Source: Candidatus Altimarinota bacterium
GTDB taxonomy: Bacteria; Patescibacteriota; Gracilibacteria; UBA4473
Length of the DNA stretch: 64,000 nt
Assembly (NCBI GenBank): GCA_021736215.1
Contig: JAIPGI010000006.1
Coordinates: 1-64,000, forward strand
Direction of reading: 5' to 3'
In this document: positions 7,590 to 16,080 of the stretch, in pieces
How the letters are laid out: every line of letters begins with the position of its first letter
Position numbering within the stretch: position 1 is the stretch's first letter
Position numbers and translations under genes: made by a program
The notes under the pieces: model-generated
Told to the model about the DNA's origin: nothing
Seen by the model: the letters and a program-made list of their open reading frames with translations, nothing else
Database searches by the model: none

Positions 7590-8243
7590 TTATCTCAATC
7601 CGTATTTCCCGTACTTTTTAAACGTTTCTTTTCCTGTTTTTTTGTATCTATCATATGCATCAAAAATGATCTCCAAAGCCTCATGATTGTGTTTTACACA
7701 ATATACGCAATCAAGATCTTTTTGATCGATATATCCCCCATCTAACATGTCTTTGTGCACCCAATCCGTCAAATGGTGCCATTCTTCTCCATGAAGAATG
7801 ATTGGCATTTTGGGAACATGTTGTACTTGAATCAGTTGCCACGCATAAAAAAGCTCTAACGCAGTTCCAATTCCTCCTGGCATTACAACAAGAACATTTG
7901 ATAATTTCATAAAAGTGTCTAACCGCTCTGAGAATTTATGAAAATGTCGTTTGATATCTAAATGTTTATTCCCTTCAGACTCAAAAGGAAGTTCTATCGT
8001 CAATCCGATGGATTGAGATTCATCACTTGATCCAACTTTGTGTCCATAATTCGCTGCTTCCATCACCCCTGGTCCGCCACCTGTTACGATATCAATATCA
8101 CGTTTTCCAACTTCTCTCGCTAAATCAAAAACTCGCTGATAGATAGGCTCTCCAGGCTTAATTCGTGCTGAACCAAATATGGCGACACGAAATTCATCAG
8201 GTATTAATTCGGTTTCAATCGGAAAAGGTTTGTTTGGATTCAT
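7590..8243 (-). CDS. LOG family protein (Rossmann-fold, TIGR00730-like)
   Basis: The 217-residue sequence carries the LOG signatures: an N-terminal Rossmann strand (RVAIFGSARI), GGGPGVMEAAN, and PGGIGTALELFYAWQ, the PGGxGTxxE box of nucleoside-5'-monophosphate phosphoribohydrolases. Characterised members release the base from cytokinin or purine riboside monophosphates, so a nucleotide-salvage or cleaning role is likely. Bacterial genomes often label it lysine decarboxylase, which is an old misnomer. It stands alone with about 60 bp to the GlyRS stop. Confidence 0.88.
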   Translation of the reverse strand: MNPNKPFPIETELIPDEFRVAIFGSARIKPGEPIYQRVFDLAREVGKRDIDIVTGGGPGVMEAANYGHKVGSSDESQSIGLTIELPFESEGNKHLDIKRHFHKFSERLDTFMKLSNVLVVMPGGIGTALELFYAWQLIQVQHVPKMPIILHGEEWHHLTDWVHKDMLDGGYIDQKDLDCVYCVKHNHEALEIIFDAYDRYKKTGKETFKKYGKYGLR

Positions 8244-8301
8244 ATCTGCACGATTCTACGGAAAAATAAAAATTTTCATAGAAAAAAAGATCCTATTTTA
8301 C

Positions 8302-9675
8302 TCAAACAAAATACTTCTTTTTCAATACGGAAACTAATAATTCTATCTTTACTCGTTCCTGTTTCATGGTGTCTCTATCACGAATGGTCACGGAATCGTC
8401 CGTTAAACTGTCATGATCGACTGTCACACATACGGGTGTTCCAATTTCATCCTGTCTACGATATCGTTTTCCAATAGATCCAGATTCATCATATTCACAA
8501 TTTCCAAAAACCGTCACCCTATTAAAGACTTCTTGAGCCTTTTCGGGAAGTCCGTCTTTTTTGAGTAATGGCAAAACGGCTACTTTTACTGGAGCAAGTA
8601 CTGGAACTATCTGCATCACGACTCGATCCGTGTCATCTTCTAGTTTTTCTTCTCGATATCCATCGCAGAGTACTGCCAATACGGTTCTATCCACCCCCCA
8701 AGTCGGCTCTATAACGTGTGGAAGAATTTTTTCTCCTGAAGCCTCGTCATGAATACGTAATGTTTCTCCTGAAAATTTTTCATGCTGACTCAAATCAAAA
8801 TCCGTTCGGTAGGCCAATCCATAGAGCTCCTTACGTCCAAATGGAAAATCATACTCGATATCGACTGTTCGTTTGGAATAATGCGAAAGTTTTTCCTTAG
8901 GATGCTCATAGTTATGGCATTTAGCGCTACTCAGACCAATTAAAGTGAGCCAATTTTTCATAGACGTTTGCCATTGAATGAAAATCTTTTCCCAATCTTT
9001 TTCTTCGATAAAATACTCAATTTCCATTTGCTCAAATTCAAGTCGTCTAAAGATAAAATTTCCTGGAGTGATTTCATTGCGGAATGCTCGACCAATCTGT
9101 GCAATTCCAAAAGGAAGTTTTACTCTCATGGTATCGACAATGTTTTTGAATTCCAAAAACATAGCTTGAGCGGTTTCTGGACGCAAATAAGCAGTCCCCT
9201 CTTCTCCTGTTTTTGCCATTTGCGTTTGAAACATAAGATTAAATTTCCTGACATCAGTAAATTCCATGCTCCCGCACTTTGGACATTTAATTTTATTCTC
9301 CTTCATAAGCTTCGTAATATCTACATCAGCCAATCCTTCACACTCAATCTTGAGCTGTTCCTCTACTAAGTGATCCGCTCGAAGTCGCGCACGACATTTC
9401 TTACAATCAACCATCTGGTCATTAAATCCTGCTACATGCCCAGAAGCTTCCCACGTGCGGGGATGCAAAATAATATCACTATCAATCCCTACAATATCTC
9501 GTCTCTCCTGAACAAAAATACGCCACCAAAGATCTTTGATGTTTTTCTTGAGCTCTACTCCATAAGGTCCATATGTGTAGGAGTTAGCAAATCCCCCATA
9601 AATAGCACTCCCCGGATAAGCAAACCCTCTCCGCTTACAGAATGAAACAATCGTATCCATTGAAACTTTTTCCAT
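8302..9675 (-). CDS. glyS: Glycine--tRNA ligase (homodimeric class II type)
   Basis: This is the single-chain alpha2 type of GlyRS. Class II motifs are seen at FRNEITPGNFIFRRLEFEQMEIEYF (motif 2 region) and the C-terminal anticodon-binding domain starts near VPVLAPVKVAVLPLL. A zinc-finger-like insert (CKKCRAR and CPKCGSMEF) lies in the first third, as in many members. I start at ATG 9675 (MEKVSMDTIVSF, 457 residues) with AAAGGTG just upstream; the open extension to 9822 is hydrophobic, unlike GlyRS, and runs through the divergent promoter region. Confidence 0.95.
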   Translation of the reverse strand: MEKVSMDTIVSFCKRRGFAYPGSAIYGGFANSYTYGPYGVELKKNIKDLWWRIFVQERRDIVGIDSDIILHPRTWEASGHVAGFNDQMVDCKKCRARLRADHLVEEQLKIECEGLADVDITKLMKENKIKCPKCGSMEFTDVRKFNLMFQTQMAKTGEEGTAYLRPETAQAMFLEFKNIVDTMRVKLPFGIAQIGRAFRNEITPGNFIFRRLEFEQMEIEYFIEEKDWEKIFIQWQTSMKNWLTLIGLSSAKCHNYEHPKEKLSHYSKRTVDIEYDFPFGRKELYGLAYRTDFDLSQHEKFSGETLRIHDEASGEKILPHVIEPTWGVDRTVLAVLCDGYREEKLEDDTDRVVMQIVPVLAPVKVAVLPLLKKDGLPEKAQEVFNRVTVFGNCEYDESGSIGKRYRRQDEIGTPVCVTVDHDSLTDDSVTIRDRDTMKQERVKIELLVSVLKKKYFV

Positions 9676-9751
9676 GTACACCTTTATTATATATCGTCGA
9701 AATTCATTGTACCGACGAAGAACCAGAAAATCAAAATCAAGCAGAAAAGAC

Positions 9752-9780
9752 TTGAAAAACAGGCTTATTTCTGATATAAT
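9752..9780 (+). promoter_or_regulatory. Sigma70-type promoter for the gene at 9807
   Basis: TTGAAA (9752-9757), a 17-bp spacer and TATAAT (9775-9780). The expected start near 9787 leaves a leader of about 20 nt that is nearly all A and has no Shine-Dalgarno sequence. Confidence 0.8.
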
Positions 9781-9806
9781 GTACTGAAAAACAAAAATTA
9801 AAAAAC

Positions 9807-10361
9807 ATGAAAGATCCTGCAATCTTCCTCAAGCTCAACCAAGCTATTCAATCCGCAAAATCTTCTCTTGAGGCTGTCTCTAAGTGGACAGAACTCTTGG
9901 CTGAAAAAAACAAAATAGATATTCATCCTCTCAATGAAAAAACGAAAGAGTTGGAAGATCTTCAAGAAATAGAAGACGAAAAGATTCTTGAGGGAATATT
10001 CGACGGACAAAATATGATTGCCAAAGACGAAACCATTTATCCCGTGCCAACGAATTATGCTTCAAAATCTAAGCTCGTTGAGGGGGACAAACTAAAACTT
10101 ACCATCCGTCCAAATGGAGCATTCGTATATAAACAAATTGAACTCATCCCACGCAAACTAACAACAGGATATCTTATTATGGATGGAAGTCAGTACAAAG
10201 TCCTATGTGAAGACAAAACTTACAATGTTCTATACGCATCGGTAACATTTTTCCGCGCTAAAGTTGGGAACCAAGTAACAATTATTATCCCAGAAGGAGA
10301 AGATTCCGAATGGGGAGCTATTGAAAATGTTATTCCTGAAACAACGAAGAAAGGTGCATAA
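9807..10361 (+). CDS. Conserved-looking hypothetical protein with coiled-coil start
   Basis: The 184-residue product has a helical N-terminal part (residues 1-60, LKLNQAIQSAKSSLEAVSKWTELLAEK) and a beta-rich C-terminal part (VEGDKLKLTIRPNGAFVYKQIELIPRK and KVGNQVTIIIPEGEDSEWGAIENVIPE) that looks like a small barrel. No signal peptide or membrane segment is seen, so it is cytoplasmic. It has one of the best promoters in the window, which suggests steady expression. The function is unknown. It is followed within 40 bp by the SLH gene, which has its own promoter-like sequence. Confidence 0.75.
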   Translation: MKDPAIFLKLNQAIQSAKSSLEAVSKWTELLAEKNKIDIHPLNEKTKELEDLQEIEDEKILEGIFDGQNMIAKDETIYPVPTNYASKSKLVEGDKLKLTIRPNGAFVYKQIELIPRKLTTGYLIMDGSQYKVLCEDKTYNVLYASVTFFRAKVGNQVTIIIPEGEDSEWGAIENVIPETTKKGA

Positions 10362-10364
10362 AAT

Positions 10365-10392
10365 TTGAGTTTTTTTAGAATATTCCTAAAAT
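10365..10392 (+). promoter_or_regulatory. Likely promoter of the SLH gene at 10402
   Basis: TTGAGT (10365-10370), a 16-bp spacer and TAAAAT (10387-10392). Transcription would begin about 3 nt before the ATG, so the mRNA would be leaderless. Confidence 0.5.
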
Positions 10393-10401
10393 TGGCTCTA
10401 G

Positions 10402-11592
10402 ATGAAAAGATTATTTTTTGCATTTGGACTTGTTCTGTGGATTTTCACAGCTCCAGAAGCTTTCGCCGCCCTCGACTTCGAAGATACTGAAAGTATCCCC
10501 GAGTGGTCACAAAATGCCATTGCGACACTCGTTAGTAAACAAATCCTTTCTGGGAATACTGATGGAACGTTTGCTCCAGATCGGGAAATGAACCGAGCAG
10601 AATTCTGTAAGGTACTCGTTACCGCCACAGGAGTAGATAAATATATTCCTCTCAAGTCTGATTTTCCAGACGTGGAACGAGATGATTGGTTTTTTGAATA
10701 CGTAGAAACAGCAAAACATTTCGGTTGGGTATCTGGTTATCCCGATGGAACATTCCGCCCAGGAAATAAAATCAATCGAGCTGAAGCTGCCAAGATTTTA
10801 ACAAATGCTTTTGAACTCGGTGTCCCCACTGAACAAACTGATGAGGCTTGGTATGGGAAGTACTTTCGAGCATTGAGTGAAAACGATTTACTCGCTCATG
10901 GGACATCTTTTGAAGATATTGGATCTGATAAAAATCCCACTCGATCAGAAATTTCAGAACAGATTTTTCGACTCATGAAAAAAACTGGACGTCTCACCGC
11001 TCATGATATCGTTGTTATCATTCCTGAAAATGAAAGTGAAAAGGGTTCTGCAACTGATGATATATCATCATCGTCTTTATCTTCTCAAGAGGCAGATAAC
11101 CCTCCCTCTTTTGATTACAAATCTGATTCTATCCAATCAATGAAAATTGACGCTGATGCTGGCAGTTTGTACGTTGAAAAAAGCGAGGCATTAGTACAGC
11201 GTGTCAATGTCAAGAAAAATCAAGTTGCAGTCTCGGCACACGAACTAAAACTTCAAGGGAAAAATGGAGTAGTAGAAATCAAGGCTCTGCAATTTCGAAG
11301 AGTCGGAAATGGTATTTATTCTGATTTTGATGATCTCTGGCTCGAGGAAGGTGGACGTATGATTTCTAATCGTATTAAACCAACTAAAGAAGTGGTCAAT
11401 ATCCCTCTCAAAACAACACTTATTGTTGGATCAAGCCTCAAAAAAATAGTTCTCAAAATTGATATGTCTCAAACCGCTAAATCTGGTCATAATTCTCGTT
11501 GGGTACTCTATCTCCCCGAATGGATTGATGCCAATACCTCTAAGCGTATTGGATTTTTCCCTTTTGGTGGAGCAGATATCGTGGTTGAATAA
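10402..11592 (+). CDS. Secreted SLH-domain surface protein
   Basis: This 396-residue protein starts with a clear signal peptide (MKRLFFAFGLVLWIFTAPEAFA, cut before ALDFED). Three S-layer homology repeats follow at about residues 25-200; the first two carry the usual FxPxxxxNRAE-type box (TFAPDREMNRAE and TFRPGNKINRAE) and the third is degenerate (DKNPTRSEISEQIF). A serine- and acid-rich linker leads to a C-terminal beta domain of about 170 residues (ALQFRRVGNGIYSDFDDLWLEEGG...). SLH domains bind pyruvylated wall polymers, so it is probably wall-attached. The C-terminal domain is not assigned. Confidence 0.88.
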   Translation: MKRLFFAFGLVLWIFTAPEAFAALDFEDTESIPEWSQNAIATLVSKQILSGNTDGTFAPDREMNRAEFCKVLVTATGVDKYIPLKSDFPDVERDDWFFEYVETAKHFGWVSGYPDGTFRPGNKINRAEAAKILTNAFELGVPTEQTDEAWYGKYFRALSENDLLAHGTSFEDIGSDKNPTRSEISEQIFRLMKKTGRLTAHDIVVIIPENESEKGSATDDISSSSLSSQEADNPPSFDYKSDSIQSMKIDADAGSLYVEKSEALVQRVNVKKNQVAVSAHELKLQGKNGVVEIKALQFRRVGNGIYSDFDDLWLEEGGRMISNRIKPTKEVVNIPLKTTLIVGSSLKKIVLKIDMSQTAKSGHNSRWVLYLPEWIDANTSKRIGFFPFGGADIVVE

Positions 11593-11765
11593 ATAACCCG
11601 TCATTGTAAATCTACCGAAGGTAGATACAGCAATCTCTTTTTTTTATTAAGCACAAGGATGAGTTGATTCTTTTTGTTACGCTCCTCTTTTCTTCTCTCA
11701 TAATAAAAAGTCATTTACTTAGAACTTTTTCACTTGAATACCCCTTAAGTTCGGACCGACGGGAC

Positions 11766-11813
11766 TCGATAATTTGTACCGAAGAACGAAGTGACGAGAA
11801 TACAAATTCCTCT
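11766..11813 (+). repeat. tRNA-linked palindromic element, Asp copy 1
   Basis: TCGAT then AATTTGTA, 22 bp, TACAAATT and CCTC. It joins directly to the duplicated tRNA-Asp 3' end at the T-loop TCGA. The second copy is at 11954-12001. Confidence 0.8.
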
Positions 11814-11953
11814 ACTGTTTCGAGACGAAGGCGAGAAACAAGGACGAGTACCCGCGAGCGGGTTTGAAAGCCTACATACATAAAAAACGAGCCTTATACT
11901 CGTTCTTCTTTATTCATTCCCGCCAGAAATTATTCTGGCGGGACCGACGGGAC

Positions 11954-12001
11954 TCGATAATTTGTACCGAAGAACGAAGTGACGAGAATACAAATTCCTC
12001 T
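11954..12001 (+). repeat. tRNA-linked palindromic element, Asp copy 2
   Basis: Identical to 11766-11813 in the second 188-bp unit. The AATTTGTA and TACAAATT arms could form an 8-bp stem. Confidence 0.8.
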
Positions 12002-12069
12002 ACTGTTTCAAGACGAAGGCGAGAAACAAGGACGAGTACCCGCGAGCGGGTTTGAAAGCCTACATACAT

Positions 12070-12093
12070 AAAAAACGAGCCTTATACTCGTTC
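12070..12093 (-). terminator. Rho-independent terminator of tRNA-Asp
   Basis: On the minus strand GAACGAG, a TATAAGG loop and CTCGTT are followed by a T-run. It is repeated at 11882-11905 in the other 188-bp unit. Confidence 0.85.
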
Positions 12094-12123
12094 TTCTTTA
12101 TTCATTCCCGCCAGAAATTATTC

Positions 12124-12200
12124 TGGCGGGACCGACGGGACTCGAACCCGCGACCTCCGCCGTGACAGGGCGGCGCTCTAACCAGCTGAGCTACGATCCC
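12124..12200 (-). tRNA. tRNA-Asp (anticodon GTC)
   Basis: Acceptor GGGATCG pairs with CGGTCCC, the discriminator is G and CCA is encoded (12126-12124). The anticodon stem CCGCC/GGCGG encloses CTGTCAC, giving GTC. The T-arm is GCGGGTTCGAGTCCCGT. The encoded 3' end CCCGCCA also forms one side of a downstream palindrome CCCGCCAGAA/TTCTGGCGGG. Confidence 0.97.
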
Positions 12201-12286
12201 TTGAGAACGAGCAGATTGTAAGAAGAATTACAGAATCGTCAACAAATTTATTGCGCTCAAAAGAAAAATATCCACAATGAAGTCCC

Positions 12287-13231
12287 ATGTTTCATTTAGT
12301 CACACTTTGGCTTTCAGAAATCCTTTCCCTCACCCCAGAAACACATTTGTACGAGGCGGTAATATTTTTTGTCGAAGATATTCTTAAAATATTTTCACTA
12401 CTCTTCATCATGATGGGAATCATGACTTTTTTAAGGTTGCATTTGCCCATCGAGAAAATGAAACGGTTCATGACCCATACTCCCTTCGGAGTAACTCATT
12501 TTATGGCAGCTATTTTGGGAGCTGTCACCCCGTTTTGTTCCTGTTCATCATTGCCACTCTTTTTCACTTTTTTGAGAAGTGGAATTTCCTTGGGAGCAAC
12601 GTTTTCTTTTCTTGCCACCTCACCCCTCGTCAATGAAGTAGCACTAGTCCTGCTGTGGGGAATTTTTGGAACAAAATTCATGCTCTTTTGGCTTATTTCC
12701 GCCATCACTCTTGGAACAGTAATAGGAATGGTTTTTGAGCTTCTTCACTTAGAGAGATTTATTACCCCTGATTTTTCTGCATCCGCAAATACTTCTCATC
12801 AAGAAATACAAAAAGGGTTGTTTGCAAAAATCAGATACTCCATAGAACAAAGTTTTCATTTAACCCGAAAAGTTGCTCTTTTTATTATCGTAGGAATAGG
12901 CATCGGCGCTGTAATTCACGGTTTCGTTCCACAAGAGTTTTTCTTGGAAAAAATGTCTATTACCAGTCCTCTTGCCATCCCTATTACGGTTCTTTTGGCA
13001 GTTCCCTTCTATTCAAATGCTTCTGGAATAATTCCAGTTATTCAATCTCTCATCGTCAAAGGAGTCCCGTTGGGAACTGCTCTCGCCTTCATGATGGCGA
13101 TTGTCGGACTCTCGCTCCCCGAAGCAATGATCTTGAAAAAAGCGATGCAGTGGAAATTACTTGCCCTCTTCTTCGGAAGTGTCGCCATTGCAATTATGAT
13201 TATTGGTTTCTTGGGAAACCGAATCTTCTAA
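12287..13231 (+). CDS. Predicted permease, ArsP/DUF318 family
   Basis: This 314-residue membrane protein matches the PF03773 permease family. The signature is TPFCSCSSLPLFFTFLRSGISLGATFSFLATSPLVNEVA (residues about 85-123), with the family's cysteine pair FCSC. About eight hydrophobic helices are visible, with a basic cytoplasmic loop in the middle (HQEIQKGLFAKIRYSIEQSFHL). Characterised relatives export trivalent organoarsenicals, but many members have unknown substrates, and no arsenic regulator or reductase is nearby. The gene is alone, convergent with the epimerase. Confidence 0.85.
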   Translation: MFHLVTLWLSEILSLTPETHLYEAVIFFVEDILKIFSLLFIMMGIMTFLRLHLPIEKMKRFMTHTPFGVTHFMAAILGAVTPFCSCSSLPLFFTFLRSGISLGATFSFLATSPLVNEVALVLLWGIFGTKFMLFWLISAITLGTVIGMVFELLHLERFITPDFSASANTSHQEIQKGLFAKIRYSIEQSFHLTRKVALFIIVGIGIGAVIHGFVPQEFFLEKMSITSPLAIPITVLLAVPFYSNASGIIPVIQSLIVKGVPLGTALAFMMAIVGLSLPEAMILKKAMQWKLLALFFGSVAIAIMIIGFLGNRIF

Positions 13232-13252
13232 GCTCTTAAACTTGTTGGCTCA

Positions 13253-14335
13253 TTAACTTGTAAACTTCCCTCGTATCAAATCGGAACTCGTTTCTCTTAT
13301 TTTAGAAATATCCAAATTCTTTACCTGATGAGCAATTCCCGTCTTCAAATCAATTGTTGGCTTATACCCCAGTTCTGAAACGATTTTGGAAATGTCTGCA
13401 TGCTGTCCACGCACGTATCCCTCTTTCACGGGATTAGAAATATAAATTGGTCGAATGTTTTTTTTCATCGCTGCGTTAATCTCTTTGAGAATTTCATTAA
13501 AAGAGCAACACTGTCCCGTTCCAATATTATAGACCTTATTTCCCAGTTTCTTATCGGTTTCAATTGCCCTTGTAATCCCCTGAACAACATCAGCAACGTT
13601 GGTAAAATCTCGAAACTGATCGCCATCCCCATAAATCACTGGTGACAAATCCCTTGCTGCATCCCAAATAAATTGAGAAATCATATTGGCATATCGTCCC
13701 TTAGCCTCTTCGTGTGGTCCATACACTGACATAAATCGAAACCCGACAATCTCAATCTCTGGATATACCTTATTGTAAATCTCGGCACAATGCTCATAAC
13801 AAAATTTAGTTACTGAATAGTGATTAAGTGGTTTTATATTTTGTGTCTCGACCAAGGGCATAGGATTATTGCCGTAGAGAGATGATGTCGAAGCATAGAG
13901 AAATTTTTTGGCACCGCACCCGCGTGCATATTCAAGTGTTTGACAAAAACTCTGAATAGAATTCACATATCCTTGCACAAAATTACTTTCTCTTCTTTCT
14001 TCTCTCTTCTCTGTTTTCTGATCTTTGATCTTTGATCTTTGATCTTTGTCATCTAAATCCATAAACATTGGAGCGGATGATGTCCCAGCGAAATGTACCA
14101 CATAGTCGAAATTCGAACCCGAAGCCCCTGCGCTTATCGAATGAGCACATTTCACCAAGTCCGACTTATTGCACGCATCTCCCCGTACAAACTTCACTCC
14201 TTTTTCTAAATTTGATGCATCACCTAAAAACAAGTTGTCCAAAGCCACAATGTCATATTTATATTTATTGAAATTACAGAAATTTGATCCGATAAATCCC
14301 GCACCACCAGTAACCAATATTTTCTTTTTCATCAT
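13253..14335 (-). CDS. NAD-dependent sugar-nucleotide epimerase/dehydratase with repeat-derived insert
   Basis: The short-chain dehydrogenase fold of GalE-like enzymes is clear: GGAGFIGSN at residues 9-17, the TSSLYG strand, and YSVTK (Tyr and Lys catalytic pair) near residue 172. It probably interconverts UDP-sugars for surface polysaccharide. Residues about 96-118 (DKDQRSKIKDQKTEKREERRES) are a charged insert absent from typical relatives. It is encoded by a heptanucleotide repeat (13985-14056). The start ATG overlaps the TGA stop of the membrane-protein gene upstream, so the two are coupled. Whether the enzyme is active with the insert is not known. Confidence 0.88.
   Translation of the reverse strand: MMKKKILVTGGAGFIGSNFCNFNKYKYDIVALDNLFLGDASNLEKGVKFVRGDACNKSDLVKCAHSISAGASGSNFDYVVHFAGTSSAPMFMDLDDKDQRSKIKDQKTEKREERRESNFVQGYVNSIQSFCQTLEYARGCGAKKFLYASTSSLYGNNPMPLVETQNIKPLNHYSVTKFCYEHCAEIYNKVYPEIEIVGFRFMSVYGPHEEAKGRYANMISQFIWDAARDLSPVIYGDGDQFRDFTNVADVVQGITRAIETDKKLGNKVYNIGTGQCCSFNEILKEINAAMKKNIRPIYISNPVKEGYVRGQHADISKIVSELGYKPTIDLKTGIAHQVKNLDISKIRETSSDLIRGKFTS
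13985..14056. repeat. Degenerate heptanucleotide repeat inside the epimerase gene
   Basis: TCTTCTC-type units pass into four copies of GATCTTT (14019-14047). Its length in this frame is compatible with translation and it encodes a K/R/E/D/Q-rich insert. Closely related sequences lie at 43508-43640 and 46681-46738. Confidence 0.85.
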
Positions 14336-16068
14336 GGAGTTTGAGTATCAGCAGGAGGGGTTGTGTTATCCACCGTCGACCCCGAACCGGTATATGGTTC
14401 TTCCCCTACAGGAGGCACTATCACCTCTGTATTCTCCTCTATTGGAGTTGGCACAACCACCTCCATCTCATCATAAAAAGACTGTAAACTTTCCCCGAAG
14501 CTTTCCCAGCTTTGACTTTTTGTAAGAGCCGTAGTGATATTCTCGAAGTATTTTTCATCATTTCGCCCTTCGTACAAATACTTACTATCATTCCAGTACG
14601 AATTCATTTGTCGGGCTTTTTGATTAAAATGCTGAATAAGTAACTGACTCACATATTTTCTATTCGCATCTGTATTTATCTGTGAAGACTTGGTAAGCTT
14701 CACCAAAGCTTCATCCCGTATAGCCCCAAAATCAGGACCAGCTATTACTTGTTTTTCATTCAGTCGTGTAACGATCACAGAAGCATCCTCTGCCCCCTGA
14801 AAAATTTTTACTAAATTACAAGAAAAATCCTTTTCCCCTTGTCCGTCTGCCAAATAATTTTTCACATTGAGGGCTTCCCATGCATTTGGAAAATCTGCTT
14901 TCATTCGACGGGAGATTTCACGTACAAGCTCTAATCGAACAGTTGAATCCTTCCCCTTCGTCCGTTCATAACCACATAGATTAGTTGTTTGCCCAAAAAT
15001 ATCTGCACGAAAATCCAAAAATTTAGTATCAAAAAAACCTTCTAATTCTTGGACTATTTCCTCGGTAACCTGCTGTTGCTGTTCTGTCTCTTCCGAGGTC
15101 AATTTTGGCTTTGTAACGGGAGGAAGTGATGGTTTCTCCGTAGGATTCGCAAGAGCTACTTGTTTTTCTTCTATTTTCTTCTGGACAGCTTCCAATAATT
15201 GCGGAGCAACTTCGGGAGCTTGTTGTTCCAAAAAATCTGACACCATTTGTGTTTGATCACTATCCTTTCCAGCCTTAGCGATAACTGATGCCGCAATTTC
15301 AATATCATCCCGAGTCAAAAGACTAGGAGGTTCATACAAATTCATAGTAAAACTTACAATATCTTTTGTATTTATGATAAGCGGTTTCGCTTGAAAATCT
15401 TTTGTGTCTTTCGTTGCAATATCTCCGATGTTTCCACCCGCCGCCCTCAAATTTTTTGCTAGATTCGAAGTAGAACTCAGATAGAGCTCCTTCGTAAGAA
15501 TCAAAAATAGCCGATCCTTGCTCTGATCCAAAATCAATACATTCGCACCAATCGCCAGATTACTTTGCCCAGGAGCCACTTCAAAAGGAAGCTTATCTGG
15601 TTGTAAATTGGTTTCATAGGCAATCAATTCATTTATTCTCTGGATTTCCTCAGGACTTCCAATCAAACGAGCCTCAATTGGAGCCGCTCCTCCCAATCCT
15701 GAAGGAATTTCCGGAAGAATATATCGAGCGTAAGTATACATCCAAGGAATCAAAATCACTAAAACGGTGATTTCTAATCGATTCCAAAAAAGTGCTGATT
15801 CGCGTTTTGTTGGTTTTTTAACCTTACGCACAAGTGGAAAAGAAAGTCTCCAAAACAAAAACACAAAACCAAAAAAAATTGCTGTAAAAAACACAAAAAC
15901 AATTCCGATGAACATGTATCTTAATTGAATAAGATTAAATTCATAAATACCGAGTAATCTCAAATAAACATTAAAAAGTGCTGTTCCAATAATATACAAG
16001 ATGGTTCCCATTCCCACCACGTACTTTAAACCGATTCTCTCAAAATATTGTTCTGCTTTATTAACCAT
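14332..16068 (-). CDS. Large hypothetical membrane protein
   Basis: This 578-residue protein has three hydrophobic helices in the first 115 residues (YVVGMGTILYIIGTALFNVYL, YMFIGIVFVFFTAIFFGFVFLF, ITVLVILIPWMYTYARYIL). A long, mostly helical domain of about 400 residues probably lies on one side of the membrane. It includes a proline/glutamate-rich stretch and a C-terminal tail rich in P, T and V (VVVPTPIEENTEVIVPPVGEEPYTGSGS). I do not recognise a family. It is followed, with coupled translation, by the epimerase, and preceded at 12 bp by the YtxH-like gene. Confidence 0.75.
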   Translation of the reverse strand: MVNKAEQYFERIGLKYVVGMGTILYIIGTALFNVYLRLLGIYEFNLIQLRYMFIGIVFVFFTAIFFGFVFLFWRLSFPLVRKVKKPTKRESALFWNRLEITVLVILIPWMYTYARYILPEIPSGLGGAAPIEARLIGSPEEIQRINELIAYETNLQPDKLPFEVAPGQSNLAIGANVLILDQSKDRLFLILTKELYLSSTSNLAKNLRAAGGNIGDIATKDTKDFQAKPLIINTKDIVSFTMNLYEPPSLLTRDDIEIAASVIAKAGKDSDQTQMVSDFLEQQAPEVAPQLLEAVQKKIEEKQVALANPTEKPSLPPVTKPKLTSEETEQQQQVTEEIVQELEGFFDTKFLDFRADIFGQTTNLCGYERTKGKDSTVRLELVREISRRMKADFPNAWEALNVKNYLADGQGEKDFSCNLVKIFQGAEDASVIVTRLNEKQVIAGPDFGAIRDEALVKLTKSSQINTDANRKYVSQLLIQHFNQKARQMNSYWNDSKYLYEGRNDEKYFENITTALTKSQSWESFGESLQSFYDEMEVVVPTPIEENTEVIVPPVGEEPYTGSGSTVDNTTPPADTQTP

Positions 16069-16080
16069 GGATACAAGAAA

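Larger units (their letters stand above)
11593..12123. other. Gene-free region made mostly of 188-bp tandem repeats
   Basis: 11593-11752 holds a small hairpin after the SLH stop (ATCTACC/GGTAGAT) and unremarkable AT-rich sequence. 11753-12128 is two copies of a 188-bp unit running into tRNA-Asp. Two short open frames here share the same reading of the repeat and are not credible genes. Confidence 0.8.
11753..12128. repeat. Two tandem 188-bp repeats downstream of tRNA-Asp
   Basis: The units are 11753-11940 and 11941-12128, and the phase continues into the tRNA at 12129. The copies differ at one base that I could find (GTTTCGAG against GTTTCAAG). Each unit begins with GGACCGACGGGACTCGA, which is the reverse complement of the tRNA-Asp 3' end from the T-loop to the acceptor. 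Each also holds the palindromic element, a GTTTC/GAAAC hairpin, a CCCGC/GCGGG hairpin, a terminator (AACGAG/CTCGTT plus T-run on the minus strand) and CCCGCCAGAA/TTCTGGCGGG. Confidence 0.95.

Noticed and set aside
9676-9822. N-terminal hydrophobic extension of GlyRS
   Set aside because: GlyRS is cytosolic and the region is the divergent promoter area.
11664-12055. Two open frames sharing the same 34 residues, which might be a repeated small gene
   Set aside because: Both are translations of the 188-bp repeat and one lacks a plausible start context; the unit is full of hairpins and a terminator.
11753-12128. Possible CRISPR-like array
   Set aside because: The unit is 188 bp with no spacer variation, and no cas gene is present.
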